Of a DNA stretch of 55,208 nucleotides, positions 18,635 to 29,700 are shown in pieces; within the stretch, counting starts at the first letter, position 1, and every line of letters starts with the position of its first letter. A model generated the notes under the pieces. The model worked only from the letters and a program-made list of their open reading frames with translations, searched no databases and had not been told where the DNA came from. The translations under genes were made by a program, and so were the position numbers. The DNA lies in contig LFRV01000023.1 of the NCBI GenBank assembly GCA_001512485.1, positions 1-55,208 of the forward strand, given 5' to 3'. This DNA is from Clostridiales bacterium DTU069 (lineage in GTDB: Bacteria; Bacillota; Clostridia; DSM-8532).

Positions 18635-19798
18635 ATGTTGAATGTATCAACTGAACTGGAGAGTTTTCAGCCGATAGACCTGGAAAAAATTGAACAAGAA
18701 GCCGGTGATTTGCCGGAAGATACCATTAAAGCAATTCAATTGTTCAACAAAGCCCTTGAAGATATAAAATTTGGAAATGAGGACATTGCTATAATTCAGC
18801 TTAAAAAAGCAATTTCACTTTATCCTTCCTTTTTTGAGGCTATGAATCTTTTGGGTATATGCTATTACGCGGCAGGAAAAACAGACGCGGCAAGAAACGC
18901 GTTTAAACAGGTCATAGACGCCGATGACAGCGGCATAAAAGCTATGCAGTACATCAATAAAATAGACGGTTTGGATGAACAAACGGACTCTGCTGCTTAT
19001 AGTAAAAAGAAAACCAAAAGCAGTAAAGCTAAAAAAGAAGGGACAGCATTTTCCGAATGGGTTGCCAATGGCCTTAAAGCAGAGGACAATAACGTATACG
19101 GGTTGAAATATATCGCGGGCATATTAATTGGAGTTGTTATAACCGGGTTTATATGGTATATGGTTCCGACAAATAAATCTTTGTTTACAATCCAAAGAGT
19201 TGAGAATATTGTCAAAGACCCTGAACTGGAAAACCATATAATACAATTAAACGCCAGAATTGATAAACTCGAGCAGGATTTGGAAAGCAGGAAAGATGAA
19301 AATTTAAAGCTGATGGACAGCTTCCGCGTTTATAAGGATTGGGTCACCCGGATAAGAGAAGCGGAAGAGATTTATAATGAGGGGAAGTATACCGAAGCGG
19401 CCGAACTGATGATGAACCGGCAGGGAACCGCGGTACCCGATGATTTGAAGGAGATGTATGACAACCTTTGGGATAAAATACGCTTAAAAGCTGCGAACCA
19501 GTATTATAATGACGGTAATAAAACTTACAACGGAAATACGTCGAGAGATATAGATATATACAGAACTGCGCTCGAACAATATGAAACGGCTATTGCGTTA
19601 ATTGATGCCGACAGCGTATCATATAAAGCCGCGCTTTATTACCAGGCCGGTAAAGCGGCAGCGCGCTGCAATGAACGGGAAAAAGCGGTGGAATTGTTTG
19701 AATACATAATTGATGAATTTCCAAACAGCAATTACAGGTCATATGCTGCTGCACGTTTGAACGAAATTGAAAGCGGAATGGAAATAACGGGGAATTAA
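18635..19798 (+). CDS. Membrane-anchored TPR-repeat protein
   Basis: The 387 residues have TPR-like repeats in the N-terminal ~110 residues (IIQLKKAISLYPSFFEAMNL, then GICYYAAGKTDAARNAFKQV), a lysine-rich linker, one membrane helix (about 160-180), a short coiled coil and a second TPR array to the end (YYQAGKAAARCNEREKAVEL). The first half would be cytosolic and the second extracytoplasmic. It is probably a scaffold or assembly protein of unknown partner. The ATG at 18635 has AGGGG eight bases upstream; a GTG at 18626 is less likely. It follows folC by 34 bases, and a terminator closes the unit. Confidence 0.85.
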   Translation: MLNVSTELESFQPIDLEKIEQEAGDLPEDTIKAIQLFNKALEDIKFGNEDIAIIQLKKAISLYPSFFEAMNLLGICYYAAGKTDAARNAFKQVIDADDSGIKAMQYINKIDGLDEQTDSAAYSKKKTKSSKAKKEGTAFSEWVANGLKAEDNNVYGLKYIAGILIGVVITGFIWYMVPTNKSLFTIQRVENIVKDPELENHIIQLNARIDKLEQDLESRKDENLKLMDSFRVYKDWVTRIREAEEIYNEGKYTEAAELMMNRQGTAVPDDLKEMYDNLWDKIRLKAANQYYNDGNKTYNGNTSRDIDIYRTALEQYETAIALIDADSVSYKAALYYQAGKAAARCNEREKAVELFEYIIDEFPNSNYRSYAAARLNEIESGMEITGN

Positions 19799-19837
19799 GA
19801 ATAAATATATAATCGGACATATACAATATAACAAAAG

Positions 19838-19885
19838 CAGGGGAATTTAGAATGGTTATTATTTTAAATTCCCCTGTTGCTGTTT
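19838..19885. terminator. Bidirectional terminator between the TPR gene and pfp
   Basis: CAGGGGAATTTA (19838-19849) pairs with TAAATTCCCCTG (19865-19876), and flanking T-rich runs lie on both strands. It separates convergent genes. Confidence 0.85.
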
Positions 19886-19914
19886 CTTTAAACTCAGAAA
19901 TGGAAAGACTTAAA

Positions 19915-21165
19915 TCAGATTTGCGCCTTAACCTTTTTAAGTTTTGCAAACCTGGGCAGTCCGTTTTCCATCGGGGGTGACGATTCACCCTGTATTAACG
20001 GGAGGGCATAATCGATGAAGGCTTGCGTCAAGCCGGTTCCTTCCTCGTTAATCCATTCTCTCGGTATTTTCTTCTCGGCATTAGCAACTTCCGACAGATT
20101 GACAATTTTGTAATTGCATTTATATTCAGGCGTGTTATCCCGTTCATAAGCAACCATATGATCGGTGATCCCGGAAACAGCATATTTGACTGCCATCCTG
20201 CCTGCATTAAATGCTTCCTCAACGTCTGTTTTAGACGCACAATGGGATGCGCAGCGCTGCAGCAGGCTGAATTCAATTGCGCGCGCTTTGCAGCCAAGTA
20301 CCTGTTTGAGCTTGCTTGCAAGGACCTGTGCCGTGCCGCCAAGCTGTGCGTGGCCGAACGCGTCTTTTTCCTTTGCAAGGTCTGAACCGTACTCCGAAAT
20401 ATACCTGCCGGCTTTGTCTTTAATTCCTTCGGATACCGTTATGATTACTTTTCCGTTGTTCTTTTCATATACCTTTTTTACATCGGATATAAATTTATCC
20501 ATATCGAATACGATTTCGGGCAGGTATATCAAATCGGGTCCCGCTCCTTTATATGCAGCCAATGCGGTTGCGGCCGTCAGCCATCCCGCGTTCCTTCCCA
20601 TGACCTCAAGCACGCATACCATAGGAGTATCATAAACGCGTGCATCCAGATAGACTTCCATCGTAGATATCGCGATATAGCGCGCCGCGCTTCCATAGCC
20701 CGGGCAGTGGTCGGTTGCGGCGAGATCGTTGTCTATCGTTTTCGGAACCCCGATCACGCGGCATTCATAACCGACTTTTTGCATGTACTTGCTGACCTTA
20801 TTGCAGGTATCCATTGAGTCGTTCCCGCCGTTATAAAAGAAATAGCGGATATTATATTTTTTGAATACCTCCAGCAGTCGTTTGAAATCCGTATCATCCA
20901 CATCGGGGTCTGCAAGCTTGTAACGTACGGACCCTAATGCGGAAGAAGGGGTAGTTTTTAACAGTTCAAGTTCCTTTTCATCCTCATAACCAATATCGTA
21001 AAAATTTTCTTCAAGTATTCCTTTTATTCCATGCGCAGCCCCATATATTTTCGGTATGCACTCCTGCTGCAGTGCCTCGGTAAAAACACCGGCGGCACTT
21101 GAATTGATAACGGAAGTCGGACCGCCAGACTGACCAAATATAGCATTTCCAACCAATTTAGACAT
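19915..21165 (-). CDS. pfp: Pyrophosphate-dependent 6-phosphofructokinase
   Basis: It phosphorylates fructose 6-phosphate, probably with pyrophosphate instead of ATP. The 416 residues include GQSGGPTSVIN at the N-terminus, GGNDSMD at 113-119 and PKTIDNDL from 141. In the family, the Asp in GGNDS and the Lys in PKTIDND are the marks of PPi use; ATP enzymes have GGDGS and PGTIDND. ATG at 21165 is preceded by GGAGGAG. It stands alone with its own promoter. The reversible PPi reaction would let the cell run glycolysis with less ATP cost, which suits an anaerobe. Confidence 0.94.
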   Translation of the reverse strand: MSKLVGNAIFGQSGGPTSVINSSAAGVFTEALQQECIPKIYGAAHGIKGILEENFYDIGYEDEKELELLKTTPSSALGSVRYKLADPDVDDTDFKRLLEVFKKYNIRYFFYNGGNDSMDTCNKVSKYMQKVGYECRVIGVPKTIDNDLAATDHCPGYGSAARYIAISTMEVYLDARVYDTPMVCVLEVMGRNAGWLTAATALAAYKGAGPDLIYLPEIVFDMDKFISDVKKVYEKNNGKVIITVSEGIKDKAGRYISEYGSDLAKEKDAFGHAQLGGTAQVLASKLKQVLGCKARAIEFSLLQRCASHCASKTDVEEAFNAGRMAVKYAVSGITDHMVAYERDNTPEYKCNYKIVNLSEVANAEKKIPREWINEEGTGLTQAFIDYALPLIQGESSPPMENGLPRFAKLKKVKAQI

Positions 21166-21208
21166 ATAAACTCCTCCTGTAGCACCAATAGCGTTTTTTT
21201 CAGACTAT

Positions 21209-21237
21209 AATATACCATAAAGAGTTATTAAGTGCAA
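21209..21237 (-). promoter_or_regulatory. Promoter of the PPi-phosphofructokinase gene
   Basis: On the minus strand, TTGCAC (21237-21232), a 17-base spacer and TATATT (21214-21209). The start of transcription would be near 21202, about 37 bases from the ATG. Confidence 0.75.
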
Positions 21238-21342
21238 TTAAATCGGTTTAGGACAGTTTTGCGTAAACGGTGTTTTTTAGTCGCTGATTTTCCGATATTG
21301 TTAATAAATAGAATGTGTTTTTTTTCGAAAGAGTGAAGAAAA

Positions 21343-22260
21343 GTGGCTGGAAAAGTATTGATAAATATTGAAAACCGCTATATAAAAAGTGTCGTTTTAA
21401 AAAGCCTTTACGAACGTAATTTTGATTTTCTGGAGGTTTTGGACGAGAATGACCTGATGCTCAAGCTTGATATTTTTCGTGAATCAATTATTTTTTATAT
21501 AATTGAAATAAATTCGCGAGAATATGAAGCACAGTATAACCTTATAAAAAAGCTGAAGTCGAATGTCACTGCGCCCGGGTTTTCAATAATGGCTATTATA
21601 CATGAGGGTACGTCCGAAATTGTCAGCGGAGCTAAGGACGCGAAGATTGATGATGTTTTTCTGATCCCTGAAAAACGGGAATTACTGCAGGGTTCGTTTA
21701 ACAAAAGGCTTGACCAGTTTATAAAGAAGTTTCCTTCGGCAATAGTAAACAATCCCGAATGGATAGAATACAGAAAGAATATAGTGTCCGCATTTTCGGA
21801 AAATGAGGATTTAAAGCGTGAGATTAAGAGAGCGGGAAGAGGGAAATATCCGGTATCTTTTGTTATGGGCAGGATTTTCGGTGCGGAGCCGGAAAAGATA
21901 CAGGACTTTTATCGCAGGTTAAAAAGCGTTTTACGCGATACCGACAGGATCATGAATTATGATTCCCGCACTTTTGTCATAGTCTGTCCGTTTACGCCAA
22001 AAGAAAACCTGATGCAGGTTGAAAATAAAATAAGAGGGACGTGTGAACAGCTTTTTGGAAGAAACACGCTGTTCAAAAGGCTGGATATGTATGGAGCAAC
22101 ATATCCGAACGATGGCAGGAGTGTCGAAAAGCTTGTGGAATTGTGTGAAAAGGGTGTCCATGACAGCATTGTAATATCAGGTATACGCGAGCCTTTAAAT
22201 GAACTGAGCAGGGAGCAGCTTGAAGAATATAAAAGGATGCTGCGTCTCTATAAAGAGTGA
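21343..22260 (+). CDS. Response-regulator-like protein with a degenerate GGDEF-like domain
   Basis: The 305 residues have an N-terminal ~125-residue alpha/beta stretch with a receiver-like pattern (KVLINIENRYIKSVVLKSL, later FSIMAIIHEG and DDVFLIPEKRELL), but without a clear phosphoacceptor Asp. The C-terminal part resembles a diguanylate cyclase fold: LRDTDRIMNYDSRTFVIVCP aligns where GGDEF enzymes read Y-GGDEF, and DMYGATYPNDGRSVEKLVEL matches the usual SVGVA-YP-DG region. The catalytic GG(D/E)EF is absent, so enzymatic activity is unlikely; it may bind a partner or nucleotide. The start is GTG. It has no obvious operon partner: upstream pfp is divergent and downstream is a convergent gene. 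Confidence 0.7.
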   Translation: MAGKVLINIENRYIKSVVLKSLYERNFDFLEVLDENDLMLKLDIFRESIIFYIIEINSREYEAQYNLIKKLKSNVTAPGFSIMAIIHEGTSEIVSGAKDAKIDDVFLIPEKRELLQGSFNKRLDQFIKKFPSAIVNNPEWIEYRKNIVSAFSENEDLKREIKRAGRGKYPVSFVMGRIFGAEPEKIQDFYRRLKSVLRDTDRIMNYDSRTFVIVCPFTPKENLMQVENKIRGTCEQLFGRNTLFKRLDMYGATYPNDGRSVEKLVELCEKGVHDSIVISGIREPLNELSREQLEEYKRMLRLYKE

Positions 22261-22273
22261 AAGGAAATATCGG

Positions 22274-23230
22274 TTATTTTTCCTGTGTCTTTTTCCTTCC
22301 GGCGAAAAGGTATAAAAGCAGTGCGGCTAGCCACAGCAGTGATACGGTATATTTCCATAAAGGATTAATCGGAAGAGGCGTAAAATATCCTTCGGTTATT
22401 CCAGCCAATACGAACAGCGGTATTGTTCCCATCAGGAGAAGAAGTGCTTTCTTTCCGCCCGCTGTAAATGAATGCCTGCGGGAACGCAGACCGGGAAAGA
22501 CTATTGAACGCGCAATTAACAATCCTGCTGCGCCGCAAACAAAGACGCAAAACAGTTCAGGCACCCCATGGGGAAGGATAAGCGACCAGAAAACGTAGCC
22601 CATTCCCCTGTTGACGGCGGCTGCTGATAAAGCTCCCAGCATAAAGCCGTTAATGATCAGAACGTAAACCGTTCCTATTCCAAAAGTAATACCGAGCGCA
22701 AATGCCAAGATTCCCACCTGTATGTTGTTCGTAAAAATTACTACGGATGCTATCGAATAGTTGACGTTAACATTTGAGCCTATCGTATTTTCATTTAATG
22801 AACTGATGTATTCCCCCGGTACAAATGATAGCGCGTAATCATCCCTATATATGGTAACAGTAAAACTGAACAGAAAACTGAGGATGAAAATGCCTGCTGA
22901 AATAAAGAAAAGCAGCGATTCTTTTTTTAGCTGTTCAGGAAACCCGTGCGTAATAAAACGTAAAATTCTTGAAAAGCTTTTTGTCCTTGAAACAAAAACA
23001 GCCTGATGGGCTCTGGCGACCAGGCCGTTAAGGTATTCAACGGTATTTGTGTCGCCATACCGTGTTCTTGCGACAGAAAGGTGTCCGCTTACCGTCTGGT
23101 AAAGAAAAAGCAGGTGGTGAAGCCTGTCCTGTCGGTCGGTATGCCTTGTTTTAAAATTTCCGTGTTTCAGAATATCTTCAAGCTCCTGCCAGGTTTCCCG
23201 GTGTGCCTTAATGAAACTGTTTTCGTTCAT
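22274..23230 (-). CDS. SpoIIM-family (stage II sporulation protein M-like) membrane protein
   Basis: The protein has 318 residues: an N-terminal cytosolic helical domain of ~105 residues, then five to six membrane helices. GITFGIGTVYVLIINGFMLG and FWSLILPHGVPELFCVFVCG, with conserved HG-PE, are typical of the SpoIIM superfamily (the broad family, not necessarily the sporulation protein). Members of this wider family often lie beside RDD proteins, as here in divergent order. ATG at 23230 has GGGG seven bases upstream; the TTG one codon earlier is too close. The function is unknown; a sporulation role is not shown. Confidence 0.85.
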   Translation of the reverse strand: MNENSFIKAHRETWQELEDILKHGNFKTRHTDRQDRLHHLLFLYQTVSGHLSVARTRYGDTNTVEYLNGLVARAHQAVFVSRTKSFSRILRFITHGFPEQLKKESLLFFISAGIFILSFLFSFTVTIYRDDYALSFVPGEYISSLNENTIGSNVNVNYSIASVVIFTNNIQVGILAFALGITFGIGTVYVLIINGFMLGALSAAAVNRGMGYVFWSLILPHGVPELFCVFVCGAAGLLIARSIVFPGLRSRRHSFTAGGKKALLLLMGTIPLFVLAGITEGYFTPLPINPLWKYTVSLLWLAALLLYLFAGRKKTQEK

Positions 23231-23265
23231 CAATATACCCCTGCAAATGATTTTACATTAAACCC

Positions 23266-23294
23266 ATTTTAACAGATAGAGTTTTTTGATACAA
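23266..23294 (-). promoter_or_regulatory. Candidate promoter of the SpoIIM-family gene
   Basis: On the minus strand, TTGTAT (23294-23289), 17-base spacer, TAAAAT (23271-23266). Moderate match in a short AT-rich intergenic stretch. Confidence 0.5.
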
Positions 23295-23442
23295 TGTTTA
23301 TTGAAAGAAGTTGAGGGTATATATTCCGCGTATGTACTGCTCAAATATTACTTTTGAAACTATTGTGCAATATTTCTAAAATTAAAGTTTTGAACAGAGA
23401 TAAGCTGAAAAAACGTTTTGGTACTGGTCAGGGGATGAATAA

Positions 23443-24216
23443 ATGCGAAATGTTTTAAGTATTCGTACGCCCGAAAACGTAAAACTGGATTTTGAGCTTG
23501 CGTCGGTAGGGTCAAGAGGCGCTGCGGTTGTAATCGACATGATTATACAATATATCCTTATTCTGTCATCAGTGCTTGCGATACTGTTAATTGCCGGGGA
23601 AGAATCCATTAATCTGCTTTTTGCCGAGAACAATACAATATATATTGTTATCTGTCTTCTTATTATTTTTACACTGCAATTCGGGTATTTCCTGCTGTTC
23701 GAATTTTTTATGAAGGGATCGACATTGGGAAAGAAGATGGTTGGTCTTAAAGTTATGATGGCGAACGGTGAACCTGTTTCATTCTCGGCCTGTCTGATTC
23801 GAAATTTTATACGTATTGCCGATATGCTGCCGGGCGTGTACTTAATTGGCATATGTTCGGTGCTTTTTACAAAACGCTTCATGAGAATAGGAGATTTGGC
23901 CGCTAATACCGTTGTGGTTAAAATAAAAAAGATGGAAGAAGGAATTGAGAGTATTGACGGGGCAATAAGCTTATCTCGAAAGCATAACCTTACGACAAAG
24001 GAAGAGGCTCTGCTGACGGAGTACATAAGCAGGAGAAGAAACCCGAAAAACCCTCTGTCCTCCGATATTTTGGAATCCCAACTGTTTAATTATTTTTACA
24101 GGAAATTCGGGCCGGTTCCAAACCTTCCTGATAATTTTTCCCGACGGGTATACCTTGATAAACTGCTTGAGTTTTTAAGCATAAGTCCAGACGCGGAAAG
24201 AACTGTTGTTCAATAG
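23443..24216 (+). CDS. RDD-family membrane protein
   Basis: The 257 residues begin with a soluble strand region, then the RDD signature ELASVGSRGAAVVIDMII, two to three membrane helices (about 33-58, 63-84 and a third near 115-135), the loop GSTLGKKMVGLKVM and a C-terminal cytosolic part of about 90 residues. RDD proteins are small membrane proteins of poorly known role, sometimes linked to ion transport. The ribosome site AGGGG lies nine bases before ATG. It is divergent from the SpoIIM-family gene; in many Firmicutes these two families occur together, which supports a shared but unknown process. Confidence 0.88.
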   Translation: MRNVLSIRTPENVKLDFELASVGSRGAAVVIDMIIQYILILSSVLAILLIAGEESINLLFAENNTIYIVICLLIIFTLQFGYFLLFEFFMKGSTLGKKMVGLKVMMANGEPVSFSACLIRNFIRIADMLPGVYLIGICSVLFTKRFMRIGDLAANTVVVKIKKMEEGIESIDGAISLSRKHNLTTKEEALLTEYISRRRNPKNPLSSDILESQLFNYFYRKFGPVPNLPDNFSRRVYLDKLLEFLSISPDAERTVVQ

Positions 24217-24286
24217 TTCGGAAGATAGTTGTAAATATCTGAACAGCAGCATTCGTGAAAAAATAAAAAAATATGGCATAACATAT

Positions 24287-24314
24287 TTGTTTTAAATGCG
24301 AGATATTGTATAAT
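24287..24314 (+). promoter_or_regulatory. Promoter of the pyruvate:ferredoxin oxidoreductase gene
   Basis: TTGTTT (24287-24292), 16-base spacer, perfect TATAAT (24309-24314) with TG directly before it. A near-palindrome TTGTGTATACAA (24323-24334) covers the expected start site and could be an operator. A leader of about 145 bases follows; I recognise no riboswitch in it. Confidence 0.65.
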
Positions 24315-24388
24315 GATAATTGTTGTGTATACAAAGTACATCTGCGGCAATATTCTGTGTGTTCAGGAACGGGGCAGCTAAATTATGA

Positions 24389-28000
<3,612 letters not shown>

Positions 28001-28013
28001 AACCTGAATCTGG

Positions 28014-28041
28014 ATGTCAAGGGGACGATGTCAAGGGGACG
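28014..28041 (+). repeat. Two perfect tandem copies of a 14-bp repeat
   Basis: ATGTCAAGGGGACG occurs at 28014-28027 and again at 28028-28041, followed by GTTCTTTTGACAC. The second copy with its tail forms a partial inverted repeat (GTCAA ... TTGAC). The GGGGACGGTTCT-TTGACA pattern resembles short palindromic repeats scattered in many clostridial genomes, which I recall from memory and cannot check here. It lies 14 bases after the nifJ stop. Confidence 0.75.
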
Positions 28042-28080
28042 GTTCTTTTGACACACATATGGTTTACTATGCGGCGTAAA

Positions 28081-28128
28081 AGGGCTGTCTCATAAGTATA
28101 TAAAAGGAGAGGCAGCCCTCATCATTTT
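28081..28128 (+). terminator. Terminator downstream of the oxidoreductase gene
   Basis: AGGGCTG (28081-28087) pairs with CAGCCCT (28113-28119), with an added CTC/GAG inner pairing, followed by CATCATTTT. Its GGGCTGTCTC edge also resembles insertion-sequence ends, but no transposase lies near. Confidence 0.65.
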
Positions 28129-28264
28129 AACAAATATCACCAATAAAGGCGGGCAATTATCCCCACACCCGATAGCAAAAGCATTCTTTACCGTATTATG
28201 CGCTGCACATAACAGTCCCCATTTAATTGTTTTTGAAAAAATCTATTTACACACTATTTCTGAG

Positions 28265-28759
28265 TCACCGGAGAATTTTTTGATATGCCGCAAGATCGAG
28301 AAGCCTGCCGAATTTCTTCCCGACTTCATGGTAGTGCCCGCATTTTACGTATCCGTTACGTTCAAAAAGGCGGATGCTCTTGCTGTTCTCGGTGCAAATT
28401 GTTGCAATAAGGACATGAAATCCCTTTTCACGCGCGTAATCTTCAATAAACCGCAATGCGTGTCCGCCAATTCCTTTTCCGCAGAATTCCGGTTTCAGGT
28501 ATACCGCGACCTCAGCGGTATCATCAAAAGCTTCACGTTCGCTGTGCTTTCCGAGGATCACATACCCGGCAATGTTATCGTTCTGGCGGATTAAAAACGC
28601 ACCGTTTCTTCCATTTGTAAAAATAACAAGGCTTTTAATTTCTTCGGTATTTAAAACATGGCAGTGAAACGTGTAAGTAGTGTTTAATATATAATACGCA
28701 TATATTTCAGCAATATGTTCAAGATGACTCATATTGACTTTTTCGAATGTGATATCCAT
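28265..28759 (-). CDS. GNAT-family N-acetyltransferase, phosphinothricin acetyltransferase-like
   Basis: The 164 residues have the GNAT fold: strand and helix near EIYAYYILNTTYTFH, NIAGYVILGKH, then AEVAVYLKPEFCGKGIGGHA as the acetyl-CoA pyrophosphate loop and NSKSIRLFERNGYVKCGHYHEVGKKFG at the C-terminus, as in the bar/pat subgroup. These enzymes acetylate small amines, including amino-acid analogues; the real substrate cannot be told. AGGTGG precedes ATG. It stands alone, convergent to the nifJ unit. Confidence 0.9.
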   Translation of the reverse strand: MDITFEKVNMSHLEHIAEIYAYYILNTTYTFHCHVLNTEEIKSLVIFTNGRNGAFLIRQNDNIAGYVILGKHSEREAFDDTAEVAVYLKPEFCGKGIGGHALRFIEDYAREKGFHVLIATICTENSKSIRLFERNGYVKCGHYHEVGKKFGRLLDLAAYQKILR

Positions 28760-29128
28760 TTTAAAACCACCTGTAGTTTATAAGATTTACGAACATATTA
28801 TAGCCTGTTATTTGCCGGGTCCGCTAAATACTTTACAACAATTAATTATAATTTACATTTTGTTATGCCGCAATAAGGTGGTTGCTGTTCGGACGTTTAC
28901 TTATTGAAGCGGAATGAACTGCACTCTAAACCAGCGCCTCATTTACCTGTAAAAAACAGGGGGATGGAGCATGTCGACAGTCGTTATCTAAGCACCAGAA
29001 CCAGGGTATATAGAAAGATTGTTTAAAAATTGTTTTTTGACTTTACTTGTACAATAGGCTGACAGGCATTTTGCATGGTCAAAACAGCAAAAAAAGATAA
29101 AATGTTGAGTAATATTTAAAATTGGTAT
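28760..29128. other. Long gap without a clear gene
   Basis: A hairpin at 28949-28963 (CCTGT, loop AAAAA, ACAGG), extended by partly paired flanks (GCCTCAT and ATGGAGC), is the only obvious local structure. The stretch from 28940 to about 29015 has higher GC than the rest of the gap. No known riboswitch consensus was recognised. No convincing open frame is present. Confidence 0.5.
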
Positions 29129-29157
29129 TTCACAAAGTGGGCTTTTTTGTTTATAAT
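29129..29157 (+). promoter_or_regulatory. Promoter upstream of the small membrane-anchored protein
   Basis: TTCACA (29129-29134), 17-base spacer and TATAAT (29152-29157). It leads to a leader of about 140 bases before the ATG at 29304. Confidence 0.65.
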
Positions 29158-29303
29158 AGTTAGTATTGTAACCGAAATTTTGATAGTATGGTAATGTAAA
29201 TGAGCCGTAATTTTTTTAGAGTACAAATGCGGCATAAAAAAAGCATATGAATAAATTCAAGGAATATTTATTTTAATTATATATAAAGGAGACAGGTTGC
29301 GAC

Positions 29304-29681
29304 ATGGGCAGACAAAGGATTTTTAAAAGAATGAGAATATCAGACAAGCATATTATTGCCTCTGTAATAACTGTTATCGTGATTTTAATGGGCATATTGT
29401 TCAGAGTACAGATAGGAAGCATGTTTCGAAGCATTTTCGGTTCCGGAAGCGAGAAGGAAACAGAGCTTACAGGCACAAATATAATATTTGAAATTGGAAA
29501 AAGCTATTCGCTTGAACATATAGATTCAAATGTTTACAAAATTACCGACAGAAAAGGAAAGTCCGTTAAGTTTGCCGAACTTGAACAGAACGGAAGCGAG
29601 GTAATATTCGAAGATAAAGACGGAAGACGCCATAAGTTTTTTGTTTCCGAATCGGCAATGTATCTGGGAACCGAAGAATAA
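29304..29681 (+). CDS. Small membrane-anchored protein of unknown function
   Basis: The 125 residues have a basic start (RQRIFKRMRISDKH), one membrane helix at about 18-36 (IIASVITVIVILMGILF) and a hydrophilic tail of about 85 residues rich in beta pattern and charged residues (NVYKITDRKGKSVKFAELEQ). The tail would lie outside the cell. AAAGGAG lies upstream with a slightly long spacing of 13. It precedes the O-antigen-ligase-like gene by 19 bases and is probably cotranscribed. I do not recognise the family. Confidence 0.75.
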   Translation: MGRQRIFKRMRISDKHIIASVITVIVILMGILFRVQIGSMFRSIFGSGSEKETELTGTNIIFEIGKSYSLEHIDSNVYKITDRKGKSVKFAELEQNGSEVIFEDKDGRRHKFFVSESAMYLGTEE

Positions 29682-29700
29682 GAACCGGTTTGGTTACACG

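Noticed and set aside
23382-24026. 214-codon open frame on the minus strand
   Set aside because: It is antisense to the RDD gene, without ribosome site or motif.
24323-24334. Rex-type operator before the oxidoreductase gene
   Set aside because: TTGTGTATACAA only partly fits the TTGTGA-n6-TCACAA consensus, so I list it only as a possible operator of unknown regulator.
28081-28119. Insertion-sequence end suggested by GGGCTGTCTC
   Set aside because: No transposase or matching second end lies nearby, and the paired arms behave as a terminator.
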